Source: Campylobacter hominis ATCC BAA-381 (lineage in GTDB: Bacteria; Campylobacterota; Campylobacteria; Campylobacterales; Campylobacteraceae). From it: DNA of 64,000 bases. The translations under genes and the position numbers were made by a program. Under the pieces are notes generated by a model. It was not told the DNA's origin. It searched no databases and was given only the letters and a program-made list of their open reading frames with translations. Each line of letters opens with the position of its first letter. The stretch's first letter is position 1. Below are positions 19,336 through 30,372 of the stretch, in pieces. The DNA is taken from assembly GCF_000017585.1 (NCBI RefSeq), contig NC_009714.1, positions 1,086,663 to 1,150,662 of the forward strand, given 5' to 3'.

Positions 19336-20502
19336 GTGTTTAAAAACTTTACTACGTCGCTCATAGGTTCAATGCCACGAAGCAAAAAGCTTATGAGCGC
19401 GAAAAGAGCTCTTTGGCGCGGTGAAATTTCAAAAGACGAATTTGATGAAATTTTGCATGCCGATACGCTTAAAATCATTGAACTTCAAGAAAAATACGAA
19501 ATAGAAATTATAACAAGTGGCGAATTGCAAAGAGATAATTATGTAAGCTTTGTAGCTGATAAACTAAATGGCGTAAAACAGATGAATATGGCCGATCTCA
19601 TCGAATATATGCCAAATCATCAGGCATTTGAGAAAATTTTACAAATCCTTGACGTGCCATCTCTTAGCATAAAAAATGCAATTTGTGTTGATAAAATTTC
19701 CAAAAAAAGCTCGCTCGTAGCAGAAGAGATGAAATTTTTACAAAATCACACAAAATATCCGCTAAAAGCTACTTTGCCAGGTGCTTATTTATTAACGCGC
19801 TCAATGTGGCTTGGCGCTTTAAGCACAAAATTTTATAAAGATAAAAAAGAACTTGGTGAAGATGTAATTGAAATTTTAAAAGACGAAGTGAAACTTTTAG
19901 CAAAAATGGGCATTAGCGTTGTGCAATTCGATGAGCCGGTGCTAAGCGAAGTAGTTTTCAGTAAGGGAAAAACGCGCTCTTTTATGTGCGCCGCACTTAG
20001 TGAAAAAAATGACGTCGCACCCGAACTCGCATTTGCAGCGCATCTTATAAAAAGCATCAGCGACTTTGCAAAAAGTTGCGGGATAAAAGTCGGACTTCAT
20101 GTATGCAGAGGAAATTGGAGCAAAGATGAAAAAATTTTGTTAAGCGGCTCTTATTCGCCTTTAATTCCACTTTTTGAAGAAGTTTTACCTGATATTTTAT
20201 TTTTGGAATTTTCAACACCAAGAGCAGGCGAAATTCAAACTTTGCTGAAAAATAAAAAAATATCGCAGGATTGTATTCTTGGGCTTGGCGTCATAAATCC
20301 AAGAAGTGATATTATAGAAAGTAAGGATTTTATAAAAAACGCCGCCAAAAAAGCGATGAAATTTTTGAGCAAAGAGCAAATTTGGCTAAATCCTGACTGC
20401 GGTTTTGCGACATTTGCAAATCGACCTGTAAATGACTTTAAAATAATTTCGCAAAAACTTGCCGCGCTGAATGAAGCTAAAAATGAGTTAAGAAATGAGT
20501 GA
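19336..20502 (+). CDS. Core MetE-like (cobalamin-independent methionine synthase C-terminal domain) protein
   Basis: 388 residues with a GTG start 3 bases after the previous stop. It corresponds to the C-terminal catalytic barrel of MetE only (TTSLIGSMPRSKKL; MGISVVQFDEPVLSE). The zinc ligands are present: His and Cys in GLHVCRGNW, Glu in FLEFSTPRAGE, and Cys in LNPDCGFAT. The N-terminal folate-binding half of MetE is missing. Stand-alone core MetE proteins can be folate-independent methionine synthases or methyltransferases using other donors. The neighbours suggest the donor or thiol substrate comes from the flavoprotein and binding-protein pair (inference). Confidence 0.8.
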   Translation: MFKNFTTSLIGSMPRSKKLMSAKRALWRGEISKDEFDEILHADTLKIIELQEKYEIEIITSGELQRDNYVSFVADKLNGVKQMNMADLIEYMPNHQAFEKILQILDVPSLSIKNAICVDKISKKSSLVAEEMKFLQNHTKYPLKATLPGAYLLTRSMWLGALSTKFYKDKKELGEDVIEILKDEVKLLAKMGISVVQFDEPVLSEVVFSKGKTRSFMCAALSEKNDVAPELAFAAHLIKSISDFAKSCGIKVGLHVCRGNWSKDEKILLSGSYSPLIPLFEEVLPDILFLEFSTPRAGEIQTLLKNKKISQDCILGLGVINPRSDIIESKDFIKNAAKKAMKFLSKEQIWLNPDCGFATFANRPVNDFKIISQKLAALNEAKNELRNE

Positions 20503-20932
20503 AATTTTAAATTTTCGTGCAATTTACAAAGATGAAAAAGTAAAATTTTTCAGCAAAAACAGCTCGTTTATTTTAGGTGACGAAGTAAGTTTTGACAGCG
20601 ATTTTAAAGAAAATACTTCAATTGAACTTTTTGTAGGCGGAATAGTCAGCGCCGTAATTTTCACGTTAAAAAAAGGCTTAACGAATTCAGGTATAAAATT
20701 TGATGATTTGGAATGCGTAAGTTCTGTGATTTTAGAAAATTCATTGTCATTTTTGGGCGTAATAGGATACAATGAAAAACCGGAAATTTCTAAAATAAAT
20801 CTCAAAATTTACATTTATACAGAGCTTGAATTTAATGAGCTTTCGCGCATTTGCGATAAAATTTTACAAAAATCTTTTATATTGAATACGCTAAAAAATA
20901 TTATAAAATTTAAAATTTCGCAAATAGCGTAA
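20495..20932 (+). CDS. OsmC-like fold protein
   Basis: 145 residues, overlapping the MetE-like gene by 8 bases. The strand-helix order and the late Cys in SRICDKILQKSF resemble OsmC/Ohr proteins. The usual first cysteine, before the central helix, is not at its place (ELFVGGIVSAVIF), although a Cys occurs later in LECVSSVI. If the family call is right, it may not be a standard peroxidase. It closes the operon; no terminator is clear. Confidence 0.5.
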   Translation: MSEILNFRAIYKDEKVKFFSKNSSFILGDEVSFDSDFKENTSIELFVGGIVSAVIFTLKKGLTNSGIKFDDLECVSSVILENSLSFLGVIGYNEKPEISKINLKIYIYTELEFNELSRICDKILQKSFILNTLKNIIKFKISQIA

Positions 20933-21050
20933 AATTTGATTTTTAAAAATAAATTTTCAATTATTTTTATATAAATTTTTCGTAAAAATTTTTGCCGAAA
21001 CTAAAAAAAATTAAATCTATTTAAAAACAGAATATACAAAATTTTTAATT

Positions 21051-22178
<1,128 letters not shown>

Positions 22179-22356
22179 TCAAAAAACAGTTATTTTAGCA
22201 AAAAATGAAAATTTTATCCATTTTAAAAAGAGTTAAAATTTTAAGCCGTAAAATTCAAAAATAAAAAATTAACATATAAATTTTTATCACTATATTAAAC
22301 AGAATTTTAATTTAAATTAAATAAAATGCAAAATCAAATTTTATGAAGGAGAATTC

Positions 22357-24024
22357 ATGGAATTCTTAATGAATTTAAGCGAAGGAACGCAGTTTGCAAT
22401 AGAACTTGTTATAGTTCTCATATGTCTGTTTTACGGCGCGAAAAAGGGTGGTATCGCTCTTGGTATGCTTGGAGGTATCGGACTTTTGGTTATGGTTTTC
22501 GGTTTTGGTATAAAGCCCGGAAAACCGGCAATTGACGTTATGCTTACAATTTTAGCCGTAGTTGTAGCAAGTGCTACACTCCAAACAAGCGGCGGACTTG
22601 ATTGTATGCTTCAGGTAGCCGAAAAAATCTTACGTAAAAATCCGAAATACGTAAGTATTTTAGCACCTTTTGTAACTTGTACTTTGACTATTTTATGCGG
22701 AACCGGACACGTTGTTTATACTGTTTTGCCGATTGTTTACGATATCGCAATAAAAAACGGAATTCGCCCTGAACGCCCAATGGCTGCTTCTTCAGTATCG
22801 GCTCAAATGGGAATTATAGCAAGTCCTGTATCTGTAGCGGTAGTAACTTTGACTGCATTTTTGCTAAACGCAAATTCGCATTTAGCGAATTTTGACGGAT
22901 ATTTAGATCTGCTTAAAATCACTATTCCATCGACATTTTGTGGAGTTTTGGCGATAGGAATTTTTAGCTGGTTTCGCGGTAAAGATCTGGATAAAGACAA
23001 AGAATTTCAAGAAAAAATAAAAAATCCTGAGTTTAAAGAGTATGTTTATGGCGGAGATGAAAATGCTTCGCTTTTAGGCGTAAAACTTGATGGTAAAAAA
23101 TGGCTCTCAATGTGGATTTTCATTGGAATTATCGGCATTGTGGCAATTCTTGGATATTGTAACAATCTTCGTCCAAGTTTCGAAGAAAAAATCGACGCAA
23201 AAATCGTGCAAATCGTAAAAAATGATGAAATTTTAGCTAAATTTGACGCTAAAAACAGCACTCTTGAAGCTAAAATAGCAAGTTACAAAGAAAATATAAA
23301 CGCCAAATCAAAATCAAAAATAAGCGCTGTTTATGATGAAATAAAAATCACAAATAAAGAAAACGGTGCGGAAAAAACCGTTGTCATCACTCAAAATGGC
23401 GACAATGTCATAGTTGGCGATAAAATTTACGAAAGTGCAAAAATCAAAGTAATAAATCAGACTACAAAATCAAAAGCGTTAAGTATGACAAATGTAATAC
23501 AACTTTTCATGCTTTTAGCCGGCGCACTTATCATAATTTTTACACATGCAAAAGCTGAAAATATCGGTAAAACCGAGATTTTCCGTTCAGGAATGATCGC
23601 GCTTGTGGCCGTTTTTGGAATAAGTTGGATGGCTGAAACTATGTTCGGCGTGCATACTCCGATGTTAAAAGAAGCTCTTGGAAGCGTAGTAAATGACTAT
23701 CCTTGGACTTATGCTATTATGCTATTGCTGATTTCAAAATTTGTAAATTCTCAAGCTGCAGCCTTGACGGCTTTTGTACCTCTTGCTCTTGCCATAGGCG
23801 TTCATCCTGGCGTCATCGTGGCGTTTGCACCTGCTTGCTACGGATATTATATATTGCCGACTTATCCAAGCGATTTGGCGGCAATTCAATTTGACAGAAG
23901 CGGCACAACTCATATAGGAAAATATGTAATAAATCATAGCTTTATAATTCCCGGACTTATCGGCGTTTTCACTTCATGCGTGATAGGATACATTTTAGCC
24001 GGAGTTTTTGGATACTTAGCGTAA
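22357..24024 (+). CDS. Anaerobic C4-dicarboxylate transporter, DcuA/DcuB family, with central insert
   Basis: 555 residues against ~440 for the family. N-terminal membrane segments and the conserved [34 protein letters not shown] and [15 protein letters not shown] are DcuA/B signatures. The C-terminal half ([36 protein letters not shown]) is also standard. The extra length is a polar, Lys/Asp/Ile-rich domain at about residues 275-370, between two membrane segments (from [17 protein letters not shown] to [13 protein letters not shown]). The family imports or exchanges aspartate, fumarate and succinate for fumarate respiration. SD GAAGGAG. Confidence 0.9.
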   Translation: MEFLMNLSEGTQFAIELVIVLICLFYGAKKGGIALGMLGGIGLLVMVFGFGIKPGKPAIDVMLTILAVVVASATLQTSGGLDCMLQVAEKILRKNPKYVSILAPFVTCTLTILCGTGHVVYTVLPIVYDIAIKNGIRPERPMAASSVSAQMGIIASPVSVAVVTLTAFLLNANSHLANFDGYLDLLKITIPSTFCGVLAIGIFSWFRGKDLDKDKEFQEKIKNPEFKEYVYGGDENASLLGVKLDGKKWLSMWIFIGIIGIVAILGYCNNLRPSFEEKIDAKIVQIVKNDEILAKFDAKNSTLEAKIASYKENINAKSKSKISAVYDEIKITNKENGAEKTVVITQNGDNVIVGDKIYESAKIKVINQTTKSKALSMTNVIQLFMLLAGALIIIFTHAKAENIGKTEIFRSGMIALVAVFGISWMAETMFGVHTPMLKEALGSVVNDYPWTYAIMLLLISKFVNSQAAALTAFVPLALAIGVHPGVIVAFAPACYGYYILPTYPSDLAAIQFDRSGTTHIGKYVINHSFIIPGLIGVFTSCVIGYILAGVFGYLA

Positions 24025-24030
24025 ATTTTA

Positions 24031-24076
24031 AAAAGTGTTTAAACTTGCAATTTTGCATTTTTAAACACTTTAATTT
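24031..24076 (+). terminator. Terminator after the Dcu gene
   Basis: AAAGTGTTTAAA and TTTAAACACTTT form a 12-bp stem around CTTGCAATTTTGCAT-type loop sequence, followed by TAATTTAAAT. It lies 7 bases after the stop codon. Confidence 0.75.
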
Positions 24077-24785
24077 AAATATTTTTAAGAGTAAAATTTT
24101 AACCGCAAATTTCAAAATTTTATGAAATGTTTTATATTTGTTTTCAGTACCTGAAATTTAAAATAGCCCATTCTGTTTTTTATTTTTTAAAAGCCCGCTT
24201 TAAAAATAAAAAGTTTTAAAAATTTTAATAATACGGCTATAAAAAACCGCTAAATTTTAGCAAAGCGAAATTTAAAATGTTTATAAGACTGCGACAAAAT
24301 CCAAAATTTATTTATAAAATTTCATCACGTGCAAAATATAAAATTTAAAAATTAATTTATGTCTGTAAAACTGCGTATTTTTTAAATAAAAACTTTAATT
24401 TTATAATCTTATTCAAATGTTAAGTGTAAAATATTTTCATTCAAAAATGCCTAAAGCTTAGGAAAAATATTTAAATTTCGCTTTTATAATCAATGAAAAT
24501 TTATTGAATTTCTATAAAAACAAATTTAAGCAAATAGCTGTAAAAATTATAACAACTTTAAAAACTAAAATTTTAAGATAAAACACTTTATTTGTATTTT
24601 TTAAAAAGTAAAAATTTCAATTTATGAGATTAAAATAAACGTATATTTTCAATGTAATTTAAAATAATTTTAAATCTTATCTGTAAGTGATATTTGGCGT
24701 TTTAAAATACAATACTATATTTTTTTTGCAAATAAAATTTCAAATTTTAAAGAAAAATTAAACAAATTTTTAAATTTTAAATTTT
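24077..24785. other. Non-coding stretch, about 710 bases
   Basis: Very AT-rich, between the convergent Dcu and thiE genes. I looked for an ORF, tRNA, hairpin array and repeat and found none. Several short runs of TTTAAATTTT are the only pattern. It may be decayed coding sequence. Confidence 0.6.
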
Positions 24786-25370
24786 TTAAAATTTATTTAA
24801 TAATTCCTTTTCGTTTTGAATTTGCATAAGTGAGCTCATTAAACAAAGATTATTTGTGCCGGCAAGTAAAATTTCATTGAAATTATTCGGTGAAATTCCG
24901 CCAAGTGCATAAATTTCGCCATCAAAAAATTCACGCACATTTTTTATCAGATTTACTCCTTTCGGAGTGAGCTCAGCTTTACATGAAGTTTTAAATATAT
25001 GACTCAAACAAAGTGCCGTAGCTCCAAATCCAAGTGCCTCTTTTGCTTCATAGACGTTATGCGCTGAAACCGTAATCTCTTTAAAATTTTTTGCACTGCA
25101 CATTTTTAAAGTCGGCAAAGGAAGCCAAATATAAGGATAATTTAATTTTAAAGCAACTTCATAAAAATTATGTAAAAAAAGTTTTACGCCGAAATTTTTG
25201 CAAATTTTTAAAATTTCAATGAAATTTTTTTCATAATCCGCGCTATTTAAAGCTTTGTCTCTATAAATTATTCCTGAAATTTCAGCTTCACAAAGACGTA
25301 AAACTTTGATTTTCAAATTTTCAAAACCGCCGCAAATTTCACTATTTGTAACGGCAAAAATTTTACACAT
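24786..25370 (-). CDS. thiE: Thiamine phosphate synthase / TenI-like protein
   Basis: 194 residues. The phosphate-binding loop and barrel end YALGGISPNNFNEILLAG, and CLSHIFKTSCKAELTPKGVN, match the ThiE/TenI superfamily. It closes the thiSFGHE operon, with an 8-base overlap with thiH. ThiE joins the thiazole and pyrimidine moieties, while TenI relatives aromatise the thiazole. Similarity to both and the short length keep me from choosing firmly. The ThiE-specific Mg-binding residues are not obvious to me. Confidence 0.7.
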   Translation of the reverse strand: MCKIFAVTNSEICGGFENLKIKVLRLCEAEISGIIYRDKALNSADYEKNFIEILKICKNFGVKLFLHNFYEVALKLNYPYIWLPLPTLKMCSAKNFKEITVSAHNVYEAKEALGFGATALCLSHIFKTSCKAELTPKGVNLIKNVREFFDGEIYALGGISPNNFNEILLAGTNNLCLMSSLMQIQNEKELLNKF

Positions 25371-26502
25371 AAATATATTCGCTCATTAAAGGCGAAAGTC
25401 CATCATTTCTAATTGCTTCACAAACTTCGGATACAGAACGGTTATCGCTGATTTCAAACTGTTCATCACCCTTTTTGTGCGTATGACCGCCGATTCCGAC
25501 ACTTACGCCTGCTGAAATTTTATTTGCACCGATTTTTATTGCGTTATCGCGAAATTTCGCCAATTCTCGCGTTGAAATTGTAATATTTGCTGAAGGAATA
25601 AATAAACGATAAGCCATAATAACTTGTAAAAGCTCCTTTTCATGGACATCGCGCGGATTTATTCTGGCATTATTTATAATCGGGCGAAGACGAGGAACGG
25701 AAAACGCAACCTCTGCATAAGGATATTTTTGTTGAATTAAATAAGCATGAATACCTGTAGCAAAAGCGTCTTTTCTAAAATCATCAAGCCCTAGAAGCGC
25801 AGCAAATCCGACACCTCTCATTCCGCCCATTACAGCTCTTTCCTGTGCGTTTAATCTATAAGGAAAAATTCTTTTATGCCCTGCAAGATGAAGTTTTGCG
25901 TATTTGTCAGGATTATAAGTTTCTTGAAAAACTATTACGAAATCAACGCCGCAACTATGCAAATAAGCATATTCATCCACATTTAAAGGATAAATTTCTA
26001 TGCAAACGATTTTAAAATACTCTTTTGCTATTTTACACGCATTGCCGATATATTCAAGACTTGTAGTGCTTTGACTTTCTCCTGTTAAAATTAAAATATC
26101 TTCCAAGCCGCTTTTTTTAATCTCTTTCATCTCATTTCTGATTTCTTCTTCGCTAAGTTTAGCTCTTTCGATTTTGTTTTTAACATTAAAACCGCAATAT
26201 ATGCAGTGATTATCACAATAATTTGCAATGTAAAGAGGCGTAAAAAGTGAGATATTATTTCCAAAATGCGCTCTGGTTTCTGCTTGACTTACTCTTGCGA
26301 TTTCTTCCAAAAAATTACCTGCTGCAGGGCTTAAAAGCGCGCCGAAATCTTCAATCGTGCGAATTTTTTTATTTAGAGCGTTAAAAACATCAGTTTTCGT
26401 ATAACTGTTTTCATCGTAATTTTCGCGTAAATTAAGCACCTTAGACATTATATCATCGCCTATATCTTGCATTCCTGGTAAATATTTCATATGATCGGTC
26501 AT
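25363..26502 (-). CDS. thiH: 2-iminoacetate synthase (tyrosine lyase)
   Basis: 379 residues. The radical-SAM cluster motif is CDNHCIYCGFNVKNK, preceded by LFTPLYIANY. LTGESQSTTSLEYI and FAALLGLDDFRKDAF are ThiH-typical. It cleaves tyrosine to dehydroglycine for thiazole synthesis under anaerobic conditions. Only 3 bases separate it from thiG upstream. Confidence 0.95.
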   Translation of the reverse strand: MTDHMKYLPGMQDIGDDIMSKVLNLRENYDENSYTKTDVFNALNKKIRTIEDFGALLSPAAGNFLEEIARVSQAETRAHFGNNISLFTPLYIANYCDNHCIYCGFNVKNKIERAKLSEEEIRNEMKEIKKSGLEDILILTGESQSTTSLEYIGNACKIAKEYFKIVCIEIYPLNVDEYAYLHSCGVDFVIVFQETYNPDKYAKLHLAGHKRIFPYRLNAQERAVMGGMRGVGFAALLGLDDFRKDAFATGIHAYLIQQKYPYAEVAFSVPRLRPIINNARINPRDVHEKELLQVIMAYRLFIPSANITISTRELAKFRDNAIKIGANKISAGVSVGIGGHTHKKGDEQFEISDNRSVSEVCEAIRNDGLSPLMSEYIYV

Positions 26503-26505
26503 TTT

Positions 26506-27288
26506 TTAATCCCTTAAAAAACCTGTTAAAGGCGAACTTGCATTTGCAACTTTGCTGATGCCGCCAAATCCAGCTAAATAAGCATTTCTACCGGCTTTTA
26601 CGGCTTCCGAAAAAGAGCTGGCCATAAGAGATAAATTTTTTGATGTAGCAATCGCCGTATTTATCATAACTCCGGCGCACCCGATTTCCATAGCTTCGCA
26701 AGCTTGAGAAGGTCTACCGATTCCTGCATCTACGATTATCGGTAAATCAATTTCAGAAACTAAAATTTCTATCATACCTTTCATTAAAAGCCCCTGATTT
26801 GAACCTATCGGTGAGCCAAGCGGCATAATGGCAGCCGCTCCGGCATTTTTTAAATCGCGCGCGAAATTTAAATCAGCGTGCATATAAGGAAGCACTACAA
26901 AATCTTCTTTTGCAAGCATTTCAGTGGCTTTTAGCGTTTCCGCATTATCCGGCAATAAATATTTGCTGTCTCTTATAACCTCAACTTTTACAAAATTTCC
27001 ACACCCTAACTCTCTTCCAAGACGTGCTATTCTTAAGGCTTCATCAGCATTTCTGGCGCCACTTGTATTCGGTAAAAGCGTAACATTTTGCGGAATAAAA
27101 TCAAGTATATTGCGTTCTTTGCTTTCATTTACTCTGCGAAGTGCCAAAGTTACAATCTCACAACCTGCCGTATTTACGCAAGCTTTTATCATTTCCAAAT
27201 CAAATTTTCCGCTTCCCATTATCAAACGATTATTAAATTTCTTACCGCCAAGTTCCAAAAAATCCTGCATTTTATACTCCAAATTCAT
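26506..27288 (-). CDS. thiG: Thiazole synthase
   Basis: 260 residues. [53 protein letters not shown] and [14 protein letters not shown] are ThiG signatures, with the Schiff-base Lys in [10 protein letters not shown]. It builds the thiazole phosphate from DXP, dehydroglycine and ThiS thiocarboxylate. Its start overlaps the end of thiF by 17 bases. Confidence 0.96.
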   Translation of the reverse strand: MNLEYKMQDFLELGGKKFNNRLIMGSGKFDLEMIKACVNTAGCEIVTLALRRVNESKERNILDFIPQNVTLLPNTSGARNADEALRIARLGRELGCGNFVKVEVIRDSKYLLPDNAETLKATEMLAKEDFVVLPYMHADLNFARDLKNAGAAAIMPLGSPIGSNQGLLMKGMIEILVSEIDLPIIVDAGIGRPSQACEAMEIGCAGVMINTAIATSKNLSLMASSFSEAVKAGRNAYLAGFGGISKVANASSPLTGFLRD

Positions 27289-28075
27289 TCAAAATTATAC
27301 GTAAAACCATATTTACCTGATGTCCTGCACAAATCATAACTCTTGGACTCATCAGCCCCATGCCTTTTGCAGCCGCGCTTTTTAGATCACCACAAATATA
27401 AACGCGTGATCCGAATTTCATAGTTTTAATTTCATTTGAACTGCCAAAACCTGCCATTCCGGAAGCGCAAACAAGAAATTTATCACTGAAATTTTCAGCT
27501 ACGGTATTGATTAACATAGCCTTAGCTACGGCATTATCAAAACATTCGCAGATTATACTCTCATTTTTTAAAATTTCAACTATATTTTCGCTGGTAATTT
27601 TTTCGTTTAAGATTCGAACTTTCGCAAACGGATTTATCTCGTGTATCTGATCTTTCAAAGCCTGAGTTTTTGGCATATATAGATGTTTGATACTGTAATT
27701 TTGACGGTTTAAGTTACTTGGTTCCACAATATCGAAATCAATCAAAAAAAGTTCTCCGATTCCAAGACGAGCCAAAGCAATAGCTACATTTGAGCCAAGT
27801 CCACCAAGTCCGCAAATTGCAACTTTTGCATTTTGAAGTCGTTCATTTATGAAAGGCGAATTACGCGATTTTCTGAGATTTTCAAGTGTTTCTTCAGTTA
27901 ATTTTTTTCCTTTTTTTATCAGAAAAATTTCATCATTTTCTTTAAATCGCTCATCATCACTGCAAGCAAAACCGTTTAAAATAACAATTTCAGAATCATC
28001 TTTCAATTCGGCTTTAAGGGCTTTTAAAGTATGCGAATCAGTCTCGTAAATTTTAGAATTTAAAAAAATTTTCAT
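27272..28075 (-). CDS. thiF: Sulfur carrier protein adenylyltransferase
   Basis: 267 residues. The E1-type nucleotide-binding motif [20 protein letters not shown] is followed by [15 protein letters not shown]. An N-terminal ~60-residue ThiS-like extension ([20 protein letters not shown], then [12 protein letters not shown]) precedes it, as in the ThiS-ThiF fused forms. The E1-type cysteine is not certain. It activates the ThiS C-terminus. It overlaps thiS by 4 bases. Confidence 0.9.
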   Translation of the reverse strand: MKIFLNSKIYETDSHTLKALKAELKDDSEIVILNGFACSDDERFKENDEIFLIKKGKKLTEETLENLRKSRNSPFINERLQNAKVAICGLGGLGSNVAIALARLGIGELFLIDFDIVEPSNLNRQNYSIKHLYMPKTQALKDQIHEINPFAKVRILNEKITSENIVEILKNESIICECFDNAVAKAMLINTVAENFSDKFLVCASGMAGFGSSNEIKTMKFGSRVYICGDLKSAAAKGMGLMSPRVMICAGHQVNMVLRIILNEFGV

Positions 28076-28275
28076 CCGCCCCCTACCAGTTCTACGATTT
28101 CATAAATTTGTCCGTTTGTAATTTTTGTGCTATTCCAGAATGATTTTTTTAAAATTTTGCCGTCAAGTTCAACAGCTATGCGTTCAGTTTTAAAATTTTT
28201 AAACTCCAAAAGCTCCGAAACACTTAAAGAAATGTTAAAATGTAAAATTTCACCGTTTACTTTTATTTCAACCAT
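28072..28275 (-). CDS. thiS: ThiS sulfur carrier protein
   Basis: 67 residues from ATG at 28275 (MVEIKVNGEILHFN). A longer reading to 28320 adds 15 residues that lie inside the previous gene, so I prefer the short start. A ubiquitin-like fold with ERIAVELDGKILKK ends in VELVGGG, giving the Gly-Gly tail that receives the thiocarboxylate. It overlaps the upstream NYN gene by 8 bases. Confidence 0.9.
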   Translation of the reverse strand: MVEIKVNGEILHFNISLSVSELLEFKNFKTERIAVELDGKILKKSFWNSTKITNGQIYEIVELVGGG

Positions 28276-29047
28276 CAACGATAACCTTAAATTTAAACGA
28301 TTTTTCTTTTTTAAGCTCAATGATTTTGTTGTCGCTTAAAAATTGCATAAATTTTGAAAGTTTATTAAAACCATGAGATTTTGCAGAAAATTCAGGAAAT
28401 TCCTTAATAAGATTTTGTCCGAAAGGTCCAATATCGCTAAATCCGTTTTCATCACATTTATCGGCATTTGTAAGCTTTAAAATTTCGATAATTTTTAAAA
28501 TTTCACTGTTATCGAAATTCGGTAAAATTTTTATTTCTTCTATATTTTTTGACCTGTTTTTTTCTTTTGTTTTAAAGATATTTTTGAATAATTTACCAAA
28601 AAATTTCTCTTTTTTTTCAGGTTCAGGTTCGTTTAAATAAAAAAATTCATCACACGCTTTTATAAAATTAATCTGAGTTTTATTTTCTCCGATTCCAATT
28701 ACAAAACCGCCTTTTTCGCGTATTTTGATAGCCAAACTTGCAAAATCGCCGTCGCTTGAAACAATGATAAAATTTTTAATGTCCGTGTTGTTTAAAATTT
28801 CCATTATATCGATTACCAACGCGATATCAGCGGCATTTTTGCCATTTGGAGAGTGAAATTGCTGCACCGGTTTTAAGGCATGAGATAAAATTTCATCTTT
28901 ATAGCCTAAAAGATTTTGACTTGAAAAATCACCGTATATTCGCCTTATAGCAGGCTCAGGATAAACATTTATAAGTTCAAAAACTTTATTTATATATTTG
29001 TAAGAGACATTTTCGGCGTCTATAAAAATAGCATATTTTTCGTTCAT
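28268..29047 (-). CDS. NYN-domain (PIN-like) nuclease with C-terminal OST-HTH/LOTUS domain
   Basis: 259 residues. The N-terminal NYN domain has acidic residues in AIFIDAENVSY, GKNAADIALVIDIMEIL and VSSDGDFASLA, typical of LabA/DUF88 ribonucleases. A Lys-rich linker (KNIFKTKEKNRSKN) leads to a winged-helix OST-HTH-like segment (CDENGFSDIGPFGQNLIKE ... LSKFMQFLSDNKIIELK). A small RNA-processing or RNA-binding role is likely for the family. It overlaps dapD by one base and thiS by 8, so it is locked into the dapD-thi operon without an obvious link to thiamin. Confidence 0.8.
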   Translation of the reverse strand: MNEKYAIFIDAENVSYKYINKVFELINVYPEPAIRRIYGDFSSQNLLGYKDEILSHALKPVQQFHSPNGKNAADIALVIDIMEILNNTDIKNFIIVSSDGDFASLAIKIREKGGFVIGIGENKTQINFIKACDEFFYLNEPEPEKKEKFFGKLFKNIFKTKEKNRSKNIEEIKILPNFDNSEILKIIEILKLTNADKCDENGFSDIGPFGQNLIKEFPEFSAKSHGFNKLSKFMQFLSDNKIIELKKEKSFKFKVIVDG

Positions 29048-30258
29048 CAGTGTAAATCTTTATTCAATTTTATAGCTCTTTTGCTTAGACTGACCGTCAT
29101 TTGCCCATTTTGGCTGTTTTGGCGGAAATGAAGTCCGTTTAAATTAGCTAGTTCCAAACCTTTATAAATTTCTTTTGAAAAATCAAAATTCGGATTTAAT
29201 TTGGCAAGTTCAGCGCGATTTTTTTCATCCATTAAAATTTTTGTACCTTCTAATACAGCAATTCCGGCATCCACGATACAATCGTCCCCAAGAGGAATTC
29301 CTGTAACTGAATTAGCTCCTAAAAGACAATGATTACCGATGCTGATAGGATTTCCGTTTGTGCCGCTCAAAACGCCCAAAATACTTGCTCCACCGCCTAT
29401 ATCACTTCCTTCTCCTACGATTACGGAACTTGAAATTCTGCCCTCGACCATTGCACTTCCTAAAGTTCCTGCGTTAAAATTTACATAAGCTGCTCCGGGC
29501 ATTATTGTAGTCCCTGGAGCAATAGCTGCTCCAAGTCTGACCTTGCTGTCATCTAAGATTCTAATATTATTTTCAGGAATTATATGAGCCAAAAAACGTG
29601 GAAATTTATCGACATATGCGATTTTAGCGCAATTTTTAGAACAACCGAATTTATTTGAAATTTCATCTTTTCTGAGCATTTCAAGTTCAACAGGTTCGCC
29701 GTAAATATCCCATGCCAAATTAGGAAGTACACCAAAAGCGCCGTTTAAGTTTAAACTTCGAGGTGCGGTTAAATTTTTTGAAAGCGCATAAAGCTTTAAA
29801 TAAACGCTCTCTACGCTTTTCGGTGCAACATCATCAAAAATAAAAACAACACAAAATTTATGCGAAATGTATTTTGTAAATTTTTCATTTTCTTTTAATG
29901 TTTTATCTATTTGCATTAAAATTTGCAAATTTTTATGTTTTTCGCCATTTGCTTCGCCGATTAAAAAATTCATTTTTTTTAACGCATATCCGATAATATC
30001 TTTATTTAGCGGAACAATCAATTCGCTATCGCTAAAATCTATTTTTGTTCCATTTTTAATTGCGGCATTTATTAAAATAGCGGCACTTGCATAATTTGAT
30101 TTCAAATTTATTTCGGCATAATCCATTTTAATAGTTTTTTTACCGAATGAACCGACACTTTGTCTGCCGATTGCCCAAATAAAAGGATCTTTATATCCAT
30201 TTTTTGAACGAATTTCATCTGTAAAATTTTTTAGTTCGTCTAAATTTTGTATTTTCAT
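29047..30258 (-). CDS. dapD: Tetrahydrodipicolinate N-succinyltransferase (epsilonproteobacterial type)
   Basis: The preferred start is ATG 30258 (MKIQNLDELKN), preceded by AAAAAAGG; 18 bases upstream lies another ATG inside that leader. About 403 residues, of the long type. Left-handed beta-helix hexapeptides (VRLGAAIAPGTTIMPGAAYV; VVGEG-like SDIGGGASILGVLSGTNGNP; IGNHCLLGANSVTGIPLGDD) are clear. It acts in lysine and meso-diaminopimelate synthesis. Confidence 0.92.
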   Translation of the reverse strand: MKIQNLDELKNFTDEIRSKNGYKDPFIWAIGRQSVGSFGKKTIKMDYAEINLKSNYASAAILINAAIKNGTKIDFSDSELIVPLNKDIIGYALKKMNFLIGEANGEKHKNLQILMQIDKTLKENEKFTKYISHKFCVVFIFDDVAPKSVESVYLKLYALSKNLTAPRSLNLNGAFGVLPNLAWDIYGEPVELEMLRKDEISNKFGCSKNCAKIAYVDKFPRFLAHIIPENNIRILDDSKVRLGAAIAPGTTIMPGAAYVNFNAGTLGSAMVEGRISSSVIVGEGSDIGGGASILGVLSGTNGNPISIGNHCLLGANSVTGIPLGDDCIVDAGIAVLEGTKILMDEKNRAELAKLNPNFDFSKEIYKGLELANLNGLHFRQNSQNGQMTVSLSKRAIKLNKDLH

Positions 30259-30372
30259 AAATTTACCTTTTTTCATTTTTTAGGTGAGTATATCTTAAAA
30301 TTTTGAAATTTTAACTAAATTTTATATAAAAATTGTTAAAATTCAAAATAATAATTTTTTAAAGGAAAATTT

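Noticed and set aside
24077-24785. Hidden small RNA or decayed gene
   Set aside because: No open frame above noise, no strong hairpin and no repeat; I cannot support any call.
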